Positions 1-11,320 of a stretch of 64,000 nt of DNA are shown in pieces (position 1 is the stretch's first letter; each line of letters starts with the position of its first letter). The DNA is from Sympetrum striolatum (Eukaryota; Arthropoda; Insecta; Odonata; Libellulidae): positions 310,001-374,000 of the forward strand of contig OX388348.1 in assembly GCA_947579665.1 (NCBI GenBank). The letters are read 5' to 3'. A program made the position numbers and the translations under genes. The notes under the pieces were generated by a model. It was not told where the DNA came from and did not search any database. It saw nothing but the letters and a program-made list of their open reading frames with translations.

Positions 1-815
1 TCCTTGGTTCGATTCCAGAGAGCCATTTACATTCCTCAATGCATTTCTTATGGAGATAACGGAAACAAATTTTAGGTACTTCCCGGCATGAGATCGACTT
101 TAAACTTTGCATTAAATAATAATAAGTCCTAAAAAGTCATACTCTGCATTCACAGCTTCCAGTATGTCCTGAGTTCGACACCAGGCGTCTCTAAAATTAG
201 TAACTGTTACGATTTAAAAAATATTTTTGTACCCCTTCCCGATAATATAGAAACTTTAAACTTGCCATGTAATTAAAAATCATAGATACATTTCTAATAT
301 CTGATTTAGATATCCTTGATCATCCTTGGTTCGATCCCAGAGAGTCATTTACATTGCCGTATGCATTTTAGATGGGGATAACGGAGTCTCATTTCCGGGC
401 CATCCTGGTATATTATGGACTTCAAAATTGGCATAAAATAAAATCAGTTAATAACAAGTTATAATATCTATTCGTATCTGCCAATAGGTCCTGGGTTCGA
501 CACCAGTTAGAGATGATGAACTGCTTTTGTGCTGCATAGTAAATATCACCAGGAAGACCGGGGTTCGATGCCGGTCGGATGAAATGCAGCGAAGAATATT
601 TACATTTATTTTTTGCCATTCCATTCGATGCCAGACGATTAAATTGCAGCTAATTTTAAGAATATTTTCAATCCTATTTTTTTTCTTATGAGGACCGTCC
701 CGATATAATGCAGATATAAAATTAGTGTTGTCGATCTGCTTGCAGTATGGAAGCTACATTTTACTCGTATATACATATACATGAGTCCGGAGAAGCATCT
801 ATATATAATAGATAT
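1..815 (+). repeat. Array of B-box-like modules (repeat family A, copy 1)
   Basis: The stretch contains six copies of a TTCGAnnCC core, at about 6, 172, 328, 492, 562 and 623. The first four are spaced roughly 160 bp and alternate between two flank types: one reads TTGGTTCGATCCCAGAGAG, the other GAGTTCGACACCAG. The core matches the pol III B-box consensus, but no A-box, no acceptor stem and no complete tRNA fold accompany it, so these are not tRNA genes. After the array comes a short hairpin around 737-753, then a 31-bp tail at 785-815 whose reverse complement begins the copy at 19.9-21.0 kb. The left end is cut by the window edge. Other copies lie at 19895-21035 and 56905-57335. The family is not recognised by name. 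Confidence 0.65.
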
Positions 816-2260
816 TGTAACAATTCAATCCAAGTGCCATTATACAGGTGGTTCAGTTTGTTATTATTTTTTGTGCTTCAAGACATTGTGTTCATGAGTC
901 GAAATGTTTTGTTTTGCGCACCAGTTTTTGCACAAGTGATAAGTGTAGTTCCACAGATTCCCACCGCAGGTGCAGTAGAAAGATATTTTATAACTATTGG
1001 CAAATCAGGAAGGAGAGAGGTGTTTTGAAAGAAAGACAAGTGGTATTCGAGAGGCTCAACTTCTTGGTGCAACATCAAACAATTCAGGTTTCACTCCCTT
1101 CGCTTAATTTGAATGAACTTTCAGTAAATGGAGAGTGAGATTGACTGGAAAAAGCTTATTGCAGCCTAAAGAGCCAATCCCCAAAACAAGCTCAAGAGAA
1201 GTGGTTGTCTCACACCTGAGACCAGTATTCCACTACTTTCAGGAGTTTTTCTGAACTAAACTACAGGCTCAAAAGACTAGTTTTAAGCAGTTTTGAGATC
1301 CTACTTAAAAAGTTGCATATATAATTTTCATTTAAGTAATGCCTTTGTACAACACAGGTTTAATTTGCTATGATGAAAATTATGACGGTATATTTTGAAA
1401 TTTGTATGAAGGATCATTCTAGCTGAGTCTCAGAAAAATTAATTTCATGAATAGTTCAAGACTAGGTTTGATTTTATTTCTCGAATCCTAAATTTAATTA
1501 TGTAAAGAGTTAACTTTTATGTTTTTGTATTTTTTCTTGTTATATTAAATAAATTACTTTTTTTAAATTACAGATAATACTTGAATCTAACAATGAATAT
1601 GGAATAAAGTTTTATAAGAAGAAACTTGTATGAAATATAAGTTTTCTGGCTACACTTCATGGAACGACATTAGAAATGATAAACAAACTTCGTAACTGTT
1701 GGATTACCTAGTTTGTTTATCAACTTAAAAAAACATGCACCTTGAAACTCAAATCTAAACATAAATGTGAAGCTACATGTTTGACACTTGAACGCATGCT
1801 TTGATTTTCTGGGCAGGTACTCTAACCAATCAACGACCATGCTGCATCAAATGGGTGCTTCATGAGCAAGACAGGCACTCCTGTTCACAAATCATTTCTC
1901 CAGAGGCACAAATCACTAAAGATATCACTATCAATCAATAAATATCAAATTTTAAAATCAAATTAAGTTCTATGACAACAGAAATGTACAAATTAGTAAA
2001 TAAAATGATAGTATTTGAAAATTATAAAATTGCTAATTAGTTAATATAAGTAAGAGTATTCACTGGAAAATAAATAATTACAGTTGTTTCAGTCCAGTAA
2101 CAATTGCAAGAAGTCAATACTAAATGATATCACTTATGTCAATCAAATATTAAACTAATACCATTGAAAATCGCAACTGTTGGATTTACTCTCCATGACA
2201 AAATTTCGATCTAAAAAAAATGAATAATTGGTTTTTCATCATTATGGGATATTTTTGTAA
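816..2260. other. AT-rich non-coding stretch with a SINE scrap
   Basis: No gene was recognised. The open frames at 747-1138 have no domain, no splice context and extend from the repeat tail. At about 1810-1870 there is a decayed minus-strand scrap of the tRNA-derived SINE seen better at 16 kb (recognisable GCATGGT and ACCTGCCCAGAAA on the minus strand). Confidence 0.4.
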
Positions 2261-2490
2261 TTAACCCTTAACGGCCACTGGGGGTAGCCCCAGGATCAGA
2301 AAATGTGAAATTAGAGGTCTAAAATGTTTGACGTTTAGACGTTTGAAATTGATACAAGTATTTACATCTGTGGGTAGTAGACAAGTGTGAATTGTGATCT
2401 GTGGGTAGTAGACAAGTGTGAAGGTGAGCATTCCATTCATCAGCGTGGGGTAACTAGTTACCCCAGTGTGGCCGCAACTGTTGCTCGAAT
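2261..2490. repeat. Palindromic MITE-like repeat, piggyBac-like left end
   Basis: The left end reads TTAA followed by CCCTTAACGGCCACTGGGG, the TTAA-CCC start typical of piggyBac-type ends. Near the right end, CCCCAGTGTGGCCGC mirrors this, and the sequence GGGGTAACTAGTTACCCC at about 2445-2463 is a near-perfect palindrome. A second partial copy of the palindrome lies at 5354-5385, where a hAT element has split it. No TTAA was found at the right end, so the superfamily assignment is tentative. Confidence 0.4.
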
Positions 2491-3142
2491 CAGATCTTTT
2501 TTTTTTGAAACAACTTGTTTGTGGAGTCAATTGACAAAAAATAAAGGTGAGCTTTTATAATATTCTAGTGAAAAAAAAATGTATTTTGCTTACTGTGTGA
2601 GCGAAAGAAGGATAGAAAAACGCGGGTTGGATGTTCGTCCTGTGGAAGGCCGGCTTGCGAGGAACATTGATTGCCTCTGCGCATGACGTGTGCTGGTCAA
2701 TAAATTTCTTTTTTTCAAATATCATGAAAATAATATTTTGTCACTTTTGTATAAGTAAATATGTATTTAGAAGCCAATAGAAACCCAAAAAAGCAAATTT
2801 TATGAAGTCTGATTTTTTCCACTTTTCCTGACAGTAATTTTGCAAAATAAATATACTTTTTGCAAGATCGGCGGATATTGTTATTTTGTTATGATAGTGA
2901 TGCATCTTGTGCGGACAACCCTAAAATTTTAGCCCTTAATATTGAAAAATAGCGGAGTAATGCATTTTTTCTGAAAAAAGCGGTTATTTCGGAGTTATCA
3001 CATATATGACCAGTTCCTAGAGCCCCATCTATGAATTGACCGATGAAAATCATTAGGATTGTTGAAGAACCGTTCGATAAACATGAAGCACCTGGTTAGA
3101 AGTCCTAAAATGTATGTTTGTTTTGTACAACTAGGATTTTCG
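2491..3142. other. Non-coding stretch, nothing recognised
   Basis: AT-rich sequence without an exon, repeat or RNA gene that could be supported. Confidence 0.3.
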
Positions 3143-3150
3143 GCATGGGG

Positions 3151-5352
3151 CAGTGGCGCAGCGAGGGGGGGGTTTTAGGGGTTCAAACCCCCCCCAAGAG
3201 TCAAGTCCTATGACTAGCTCTATACTTTTATTTCTGCTGAAGAGTACAAAACCCCCCCCTCGCTAAGGTGGGGTTATCACGCAAATCATACAGATACACT
3301 GCTTGTCATGTGTTTGCTTGATAAATTCATCGAAAGCTTCGCGTACCCGTAAATATGGCTCCGATTTCAGTGAAAGTGATGTTTTCGGTAGCAGAGTAGA
3401 CATCGATATCAATGGGGCGCAATGATACGAGTGTTTCGAAAACTATGTTCAACGCGTGCACTTCTTAATCCTATCCTTTAGTTAGATAACTCACGCCATG
3501 AGATAAGATTCCCATGAGAAAAATTCGAAAGTGCTGATTTGTTTACTCCTCGAAAAAATACAAGCGAACATTCGAGAAGTAATTCGAAACTTGCACCCTG
3601 AAAACAGAGATTAAGATTACGTTTGAGGGACAAACAGATAGATAAAACGCTCAGTTAGATCTTTTGCATGTGACTGTTTCAAGGATGTAAATACAAAGAT
3701 AGGCTCGTGAGTATTGCTTTCGAGAAATTCACAACAGTTCTAAGGAGAGTTTTGTTTGGATTTCATTTAGATGGACATCCAAAAATTCCTTTCACAGTCC
3801 GCTAACAGCTCGAGACCGCTATCGGAAAAAAACTTAAGTTAATGGCCATGTGTTTTTTTGTGAAATAACCATTATTAGATGCATAAATTAGGATTTTCTT
3901 ATTTTAGGGCTGTTATCAGAGGACACATCTCAAGATGAGTTTAGCGACAATTGAAAAGCTACTTTTTCCTTTATTAAGCATTCTAGACGATTAAAAGTCT
4001 GCACACAGTTGACTCTTTATTACTCGGGATGATAGAAAATATACTGATCTTTATTTTATGATTGCCTGTTAATTTGGTGTATATTTAATAAAAATTTTCG
4101 TTAACCGAATTTCACTAAACATTTGAAAAAGTATTGGAGCAATGAAAGATTTCACTAAAAATTAATCTGCGATGATATTATTAATAATATACCATTTTCG
4201 AAGCAAATCTGTCAGCTGAAAGGTATTGTGTGCGTAAGTTACGCACATATTTATCGGAACTGTGACTTGATGACTTGAATTAAACTTGATAAACTGTGAA
4301 TTAAATTTTTCAGTTTCCTTTTCGATGCAGCCAATTTTTTCTCTGGTGATAGAATCCCACGAATCTCATAACTTATCCTGTTAACCGCTTGGTCATGCAA
4401 TGCTCATTCAAAATTTCAATTCATGGAAAATATTTGTTTTCTTTGAACACTCAGTGCGTAAGACTGGGTTTGCATCAGCTCTTTGCTGGTTAAACCACCT
4501 AATACTTAGTCTAAATAATTGTAAGTTGAAGTCTTCATTTTTTTCACCTTGGTATGTGACTTTAATACTGCAAGTTCAATTATAATATCAACTATCATCA
4601 AGAGTATACTGTATTTTTTAATGCAGCCGAATTTTTAATTTTCGGTATGAGACGCATTCAATGAAATACATATCTAATACATAAATAACGAAATCAGGCT
4701 TAATTGTAAACTGGCAGAAAATTTCATCTGATAAAAATTATTTTTTTGTTTCTTATACAAACCTTGTGCAATAAGCTGGTTGGGTATATACTTCATATCA
4801 TTATTTTTATACATTGATGGCGTTTTCTTGACAGGCGATATTTCAATTAAATTCCAAAATCTGCTGATGATATAGTCAAATAACGAAAGATAATGAAATA
4901 AGCATGGGGGCGCCAATGTGGGGGAACAAATGAGTGGATGTTACGTTTTATATCGCTTGCCAAATAACCGTAGTTATTTTTTTCCTTCCCACGCTTAGCA
5001 ACCTCTTGGAAGAAAGAACTCTCGAAGACTCGAAAAGTTTATATCTAAATCACTAAAAAGCTTCAGCATAGAAAAAATGAGCTTATAATAGATATTGAAC
5101 GTATCCAAACCAGAAATCCAAAGAACACACTTGTTAAGTTTCCAATTGTTCGCTTATGTAAACTACTATCTTGCAAAGTGTAATAAGTTGGCCACATAAG
5201 CGTTAAACTCCTCTAGTTTTGAATGTATTTAGTTTTTGAAAGAATTGACATATATTGTAGTAAGTAGCGGGCATGAATATACTAGCCCCTGTAAAGTAGG
5301 CATTTTTCGTTTCCTCAGACCCCCCCATTGGTAAATCCTGGCTGCGCCACTG
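3151..5352. mobile_element. Non-autonomous hAT element, 2.2 kb, perfect 8-bp target duplication
   Basis: The element begins CAGTGGCGCAGCGAGG and ends with CCTGGCTGCGCCACTG, inverted ends of the CAGTGGCG hAT type. It is flanked on both sides by GCATGGGG (3143-3150 and 5353-5360), an exact 8-bp target site duplication as hAT transposases produce. Just inside both ends are runs of G or C. No hAT transposase ORF is present, so it depended on another copy. It has split the palindrome GGGGTAACGAGTTACCCC, whose right part follows at 5357-5374. The last 200 bp recur in a diverged copy at 48515-48726. Confidence 0.85.
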
Positions 5353-5566
5353 GCATGGGGTAACGAGTTACCCCGTGTGGCCGCGATGTGGCCAGGCTGA
5401 GGTTGAATATTACAAGATTTACAAATAAAATAATGAAAAGGAAGACATCTACTAGGACAGATCTTCCTGCAATTAGATTAGTACCAAAATGGAAATTTCC
5501 ATATTTTGGAATTTTGAAGAATTTCATTTGTTCATCTATAACAGTATTATCCTTTATTGTTATATT
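5353..5566. other. Remnant of the palindromic repeat split by the hAT insertion
   Basis: The sequence immediately right of the hAT target duplication (about 5357-5385) is homologous to the palindromic repeat at 2443-2475. The rest, up to the LINE tail, shows short open frames on both strands with no recognisable domain. Confidence 0.4.
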
Positions 5567-7605
5567 TTAATAATAATAAAAATAATAATAATAATTTATT
5601 CATCCCAAACAGGTAATATTACCCTATTAAATGTGATATAATATACAAAAAGGAAAATAAATAAAATACATAAATAGCACCAAAAAACATTAGGAAAAAG
5701 AAGAGAAAAAACGTATATATACACATAATTAAAAAAAAACATAAAAATGGAATTGGACGGAACGTAAAAGAAAGAAGGAAAAAAATCAAGAGGACAAAGT
5801 TGTATATCATTTGTGCTTTGAAATTCTGCGAGAGTCATTGAAGAGGTCGATAAATTTGTTCCTCACTAGGATGCCATTTGTGGACGGCATCATCCTGGAG
5901 AGTGGTTCATATTTGCAGGCATTCACTCTCCCAAAAGGAAAAGAGCAGAATGCCTTGACCTCCTCACATTAAAATCTACCTTGGATAGAAGGGCTTCAGA
6001 ATCAGTAGTACCCAGAAGAAGATTTCTTAAAAATATGATGTCTGTAACAGTTCTTCTTGTCTTCTGAGTTGTCAAATTAAAGCTACGGCAAATATCAGGA
6101 TAATTATGAGCATTGAAATTAGGAATGTTTTCTTTCCAACAAAGCCATTTGGCAAATCTAATTTGAATATTCTCTAAGGCGTTGATGTGGGAAGAGCAGT
6201 GTGGATTCCAGATAATGCTATTATACTCAAGGATAGGGCGGACTATAGTGCAGAAGGATCTAATTATTGTATTGGTGGAAAAACTATGGAGAGTATTACG
6301 TTTTAGGAAACCTAAGAGGCGGCAACCTTTGCTACTGATAGATCTAAGGTGTTCTTTAAATGACAGTTATGAATCTAAAAGTATAGCAAGATCCGTGATA
6401 GAGGTTACATGCTCAAGTGGGCTGCATTAAGGCAGCAATTATATTGAAGTAGACTTTTCTTGAGGCCAAAGGAAATGATTTTGCACTTGGAAAGATTGGG
6501 AAATAGGTTCCAACTACAGCCCCAGTTAAAGAAACTTCCAAGATTCTCCTGTAATGAGTGACAATCCTCAATAGCGTCTATCTTCATACTTAGTTTGCAG
6601 TCGTCAGCATAAAGAAGAGAATTACCGCTCAGTTGACCCGGGAAAATCATTTATGAAAACATTAAAAAGAAAAGGTCCAAGTATGGACCCCTGAGGAACT
6701 CCAGAGGTAACAAGAGCAGCTGATGAGGTTGCCCCATCCACCGTAACCATTTGAGATTTGTCCGCTAGGTAGGACCGAAAGAGATCTAACAGATCACCAC
6801 AGATTCCAAAACTGCTCAATTTATGAACAAGGTAAGCATCGTCAACCTTGTGGAAAGTCTTACTAAAATCAATATAAATTGAATCCATTTGTGATCCAGA
6901 ATTAATGGCAGAGGCTATTAGGTTTGTGTGTTCCATCAAATTGGTCGCAGTAGAGCGGTGCGGAAGGAATCCATGTTGTTTTTCAGAGAAGGCTTTGCCT
7001 CAATAAGACATTAATTTATTACGAAGAAGTTTCTCAAAAACCTTGGAAAAATTTGGCAGGATGGAGATTGGCCTATAGTTATAAACGTTAGATTTACAGC
7101 CAGATTTAAAAACAAGGGTAACAAGAGCTTTTTTCCATCTCTGTGGGTAAGTGTATTAATAAATAATCCTATTAAACAATAGATAAAGTGGTAAGGTGAA
7201 TTCATCAGCACACAATTTGAGAATAGGAATGGGGATGGAATCAGTACCAGATGAGACATTGGGTTTCAAATCAAGAAGAGCTTTGGCTATTTCCCCTAAG
7301 GTGAAATGTACAGAAAAGAGAGCATCTGTATTTAACACTGTGAATGGATTATGGGAAATAGGACCACAAATAGGCAAGTTAAAAACGGAACTGAAATGTT
7401 GAGAAAATAACTCAGCAGCTTCATTAATATTAGTGGCATGACGATCAGGAGAATAGATGGAAGTCTACGAGCACCTCTTTTTCTTCTAAGATACCCACAA
7501 AATAGCTTGGGGTCATCATTAATGGAAGAATCAATCTCATTAATGTAGGCATTGAACTTACAAACCACACCTCGTATTAGTAAACTATAAAAAGAATGAG
7601 AGAAG
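5567..7605 (-). mobile_element. Jockey-like LINE, 5'-truncated and frameshifted
   Basis: On the minus strand, consecutive frames give a non-LTR reverse transcriptase. Before the palm there is FNAYINEIDSS (about 7540). Then come [21 protein letters not shown] and [11 protein letters not shown] (6622-6939), the catalytic block LLYADDCKLS (about 6590-6650, with YADD as the polymerase motif) and the thumb and C-terminal region with RPILEYNSIIWNPHCSSH (about 6200-6260). The element ends in an AAT/TAA-repeat tail at 5567-5595. No APE endonuclease is present, so the 5' part is missing. Several frameshifts separate the blocks, so it is inactive. Its 5' end lies within a few bases of the DNMT1-like exon remnant at 7615. 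Confidence 0.85.
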
Positions 7606-7614
7606 AATTCACCT

Positions 7615-7690
7615 TTTCCCAAATCTGACACCTCCAAGTTTGATTAGCGTCTGCATGCATGGCATCATCAAAAGTGTCCCTGAATCACAC
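7615..7690 (-). pseudogene. Remnant of DNMT1-like RFTS fourth exon (second RFTS set)
   Basis: The minus strand reads FFDDEADECDSGTLLMMPCM and continues QTLIKLGGVRFGK before a GTGAAT donor. This aligns with SFDMADASDLDPLLKTPCMQ and the following residues of the intact exon at 19623-19804, the end of the RFTS domain (human DNMT1 has TPCMRDLIKLAGVTLG here). The preceding helix that should contain HAQFVCEQ is not found, and an in-frame TGA lies just upstream of FFDD. The exon therefore looks decayed or is spliced in a way I cannot resolve. The LINE at 5567-7605 begins directly beyond the donor. Confidence 0.55.
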
Positions 7691-7873
7691 TCATCAGCTT
7701 CATCGTCAAAGAAGGGAAGTCAGCTGGTGGAATGGTAGCCTGGAATGTTTATAATTTGTGACATTGACACTTGGACTACTTTGCTTATGTGAGAGGGGGT
7801 GTAATAAACAACCAAAAGTAATTATCGCTTTTGTGGTGATTTCCCTGAAATGTTTAGAGAATGCTCTTTGGAG

Positions 7874-7978
7874 TTAATTTTCTTTCTTTACTGGCACTAA
7901 AATTTCATTTACGTCATCTTTAAGTTCTGAACCAAAGAACATTTCAAAAAGCTGTGCTTGGTAATCAGATCTTCTCAC
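7874..7978 (-). mobile_element. CR1-like LINE C-terminal scrap
   Basis: The minus strand reads VRRSDYQAQLFEMFF and then DDVNEILVPVK before a stop. It matches the C-terminal segment MRRSEYRRKLFEKF...EVSEMLVPV of the LINE at 48.7-50.6 kb. It is a small isolated piece unrelated to the Jockey-like LINE next to it. Confidence 0.6.
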
Positions 7979-8899
7979 CTGGAGCAAATTCTATCATAGC
8001 CATAAAATATGCATTAGGTATTATCATAAGAGCTCCATCAACTATAACCCTCAGCACCATTCTGTCCTCTTGGAACGAAACTGTGCTCACCTAAGGTCAA
8101 AATAGAGTAGAAAAATTGCCTAGATAAAACTGGATTTTCCATAGAGGTGGCTAAATCTGTTCCTGAAGTCACATTTTAAGGACCAGAAGTCACCAAACCG
8201 TAGAAAACTCTGCACTATTACTATAAGGCTAAAACTAAAACTTTGAGAGCGTTTTTCTCAAATTGCATTTTTGCAATTGGTTGACAAGATACCACAAGAA
8301 CTACTGTCATTACTGCGGGAAAACTTGCCTAAAACATGGAAAAGTAAATTGTCTATTGTCTGAAAAAGGCTGATTATTGATACTGTTAACATAGATGAAA
8401 ACATAAAAAATTACTATTATTTTTTTAAGGTAATTTAATGATTTTGAATTAAATGCTTATTAAAGTTGAAATTTTTTAATACCGAAAAACGGCCTTGTCA
8501 GATCCAAATTACAACATTATAGACATAGAGTAAAACAAATGTCATTGTTAAAAATGGTGTACGGCCAGAATCATGTTAAACAGCAAGGTGTGTTTTTCTT
8601 TTGAGCATAACTTTTCATTTTTTTTATTTACCTACCTAACAATGTTTCCTAAGGTTTTCTTATTTCTATACCATGTTTAATATTTATGCAACCGTTATAT
8701 AAGAAAGTACATTCTCTCCAACAACAAAATTAACTCTGTCAAAAATCTTGCAAAAAGGCTGCTGCGAATGAGGCAGAGAATGGTATGTAAATCTTTTATA
8801 TCTTCTCAAAGAGGAGTTATCTTAACAAAATGTTTCTCTAAATTTTAGAAAAAAATTAAAGCAAATCATAGAGAAGCGATGGTAGACTTAAAGCAGAAC

Positions 8900-9153
8900 C
8901 TGAAGAGTAAAGAGGAGGTCCTCATAGGTGTCTCCACCATCACCCCTTTCTCCAACAAGAAACTCGATGACCACTTTGCTCAAAAAGATCTTCTCCTTCG
9001 CAGCATCCATTAAGGGAGCATAATCTTCGCTTGGCTCCATAAGTATATAATCTCCAAGATCAGTTGAAAATCCAATCAAAGCTGCTTCCCCTCCATCGAA
9101 GCCAGATATCCACCATCCTCTGATTGGTCCCAATTTTTTTACTGGAGTACCAT
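8900..9153 (-). CDS. DNMT1-like exon: RFTS domain C-lobe (second set, exon 3)
   Basis: This 254-nt exon is bounded by an AG acceptor (complement of 9154-9155) and a CAG|GT donor (8899-8898). It enters in phase 1 and leaves in phase 0. It encodes DGTPVKKLGPIRGWWISGFD and GGEAALIGFSTDLGDYILME, followed by YAPLMDAAKEKIFLSKVVIE. This is the core of the Replication Foci Targeting Sequence of DNMT1 (human: [22 protein letters not shown]...YILMDPSPEYAPIF). In vertebrate DNMT1 the RFTS binds UHRF1-ubiquitinated histone H3 and autoinhibits the catalytic site. The exon has exactly the same length and phases as its homologue at 21488-21741, with clear amino-acid divergence, so the duplication is not recent. 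The open frame has no stop within the exon. Confidence 0.85.
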
Positions 9154-9959
9154 CTTTATAAAAAGAACATATAAAATACAAGATACAGTGTGAGAGAAAC
9201 ACATGAAATATAGAAGACAACAAATTCAAATGCAAAAAATGGGCTAAAAGGTTATATAAGTGGCATAATCTTTAATTTTGTAACAGATGTTTTATTGTGC
9301 TTGCCTTGAGACTTTCCAAAAGGTATTTGGCTTTATGAAGCATATTTAGAAATGAAATAAGTTAATGACTTTTAATAATTACGATGGCAGGACAATAAAA
9401 ACTTGAAATTCAAACAAATAATGAAAAGTCAATTGATTGTTTACCTGGCATTCTAGAAAAATCCATTTTATATATCATATATCATTTCTATTTTTAAGGA
9501 GCAATATAAATCAGATAATAGGAGCAAATTTAATGATACAAAACAATGATTTATCTCAAGTTGAAAATTATAACTGAAAAAAAAGTAACTTGATCCAAAG
9601 ATTGCTGTACACAAATCTGAATAAATGAGGCATGGAATTGAAATGATAAGCTAATGCAGAAAAAGTCAAATTACAAAACCTATAAACAGATAATGTGGAT
9701 TAGTACTAAAGATGGAACCAGAAAGGAAGTAAAAATTTAAGAAAGGATATATTTCTGAAGAAGTAAATAGCTGATGATAGGAAAACAGAAAGGAAGCAAG
9801 ATGATTGGTTGAGTGGGAAAAAGAACATATTGAGGGAATTATCATGAGGAGATATTATAGCAGAAAGAATAACGCATTGCTTATGCTTGGATATAATAAG
9901 AAATGAAAATAACAAAAATTATAGGAAAATACAAAAATTTATATCTGTAAAATAAATAC
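9154..9959. other. Intron between second-set RFTS exons
   Basis: 806 bp of AT-rich sequence with a standard donor at 9959-9958 and acceptor at 9155-9154. No further exon was recognised. Confidence 0.6.
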
Positions 9960-10078
9960 CTTTGATATCTTTGCATTCTTCATAGATAGGTTTTAGGTAT
10001 CCAGAAAAATATAACAAGACATTGTCTTCTATGAGGCCATTATCAAAGGGGCAAAGATGCTCTTCTTCATCAAATACC
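9960..10078 (-). CDS. DNMT1-like exon: RFTS middle (second set, exon 2)
   Basis: This 119-nt exon follows an acceptor with a pyrimidine tract (TTCTATTTACAG) and ends AAAG|GTATTT. It encodes VFDEEEHLCPFDNGLIEDNV and then LLYFSGYLKPIYEECKDIK. Human DNMT1 has [35 protein letters not shown] at this place, so the identification is firm. The entry phase (one base completing a Ser codon) and exit phase (one base) fit the exons on both sides. The homologous exon at 21922-22040 is also 119 nt long. Confidence 0.85.
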
Positions 10079-10789
10079 CTGTAAATAGAACAATAATTCA
10101 TAACTTAAGCAGTTTAATATTAATAAAAACTTTTTGAAAATTATGACTAAGCTAATTCATAAATCTGCTGATGGGGAATAAACTTCTATTATGATAATAT
10201 CTTAGATTTTTTCCCTTTCCTGTCCATTCTATTCATTAAACATAGTCCTGAGTGCCTGTTTTCTCGTTAGATAAAAAAATCTGCATAAAGACTTTATTTG
10301 AATTCACATGAGCAAAATGCCAAAACATTTAAACAAAAACATCCAGATGGAGGATTTTAGTCATAAAATATATCAGTCTCCTTCCAAAAATACATTAGAT
10401 AATAATTTCAGTAAAAATAATTATAGAAATATTACACCCAGAATTTATTTTTGGTTTGGTTTCACAGGTGTTCAATATCAGTGTTCATTGTATGAACATA
10501 AATAACTTTAACAAAAGTAACTATGATTTAATTTGTATGAAGTCGGAAAATTCTTCAACTACCTAGACAATACAAGGGGCAGTCATAAAGATTTAATTAT
10601 CATCTCTAAAAAAATTAAGTTATTCATTTCATTTTTGGTAGATTTGTAGGCAAATGTTTCTAGTCTTGGTACACATTGTAATCCACCTGCCACAGCACCA
10701 TAGCACGACGCAAGAGGAGCCAAAACAAAATGGTGCAGATCATTGTTAAAATGGTATATCATGCAGTAAATCCTTATCTGCATTTGTAG

Positions 10790-11320
10790 GGGAACAATGC
10801 TGCAACCATCCATGCTAACTTGGTTGATGTGTACGGCGAGAATGCGCTATCATATGACAAAGTCCTTAGGTGGAACAGTCCCTTCCAATGTGGTGAAATT
10901 GCATGATGAAGGACAAAGCAGCAGACCATCTCTCTGTAAAGAATTGGGAATCGCAACACAAGTGGAAGCCCAGGTTCTTGAAGACCGGCATATCACAATC
11001 AAAGCAATAGTAGAAAAAGTAAAAATCAGTATTCAACATCTTGCACAACATTATGAACACAAAAAAGGTCGCTGAGAGCTGGGTTCTGCAATTAACCATT
11101 CAACACCACAGCTCATTTTTCGAAGGACACAGTCTGCTACTTAGGGCTATCAAATTTTGCTTCAACTCTCGTATTCTCCTTACATCACATCCGGTGACTT
11201 CTTTCCGCAGATGAAGAAACCACTTCCTAGAAGGAAATCCCAGAATGACTAAGAGGTGATTTTTGAGGTGAAATGTTTCTGAACACCCAAAATGCAGACT
11301 TCTGAGTGATATCATTTTTG
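10790..11320 (+). mobile_element. Decayed mariner-type transposase remnant
   Basis: The plus strand reads VYGENALSYDKVLRWNSPFQ (about 10828-10887), a hallmark of the first helix-turn-helix linker of mariner-type transposases, and in another frame LEDRHITIKAIVEKVKIS (about 10975-11030), matching the second HTH. Further pieces follow in shifting frames. No inverted ends or catalytic DDD motif were found. It lies in an intron of the DNMT1-like gene. Confidence 0.5.

Noticed and set aside
8040..8100. Minus-strand GAGCACAGTTTCGTTCC as the missing HAQF helix of the second RFTS
   Set aside because: Only a short stretch resembles GCACAGTTT of the intact exon; the translation does not continue as RFTS.
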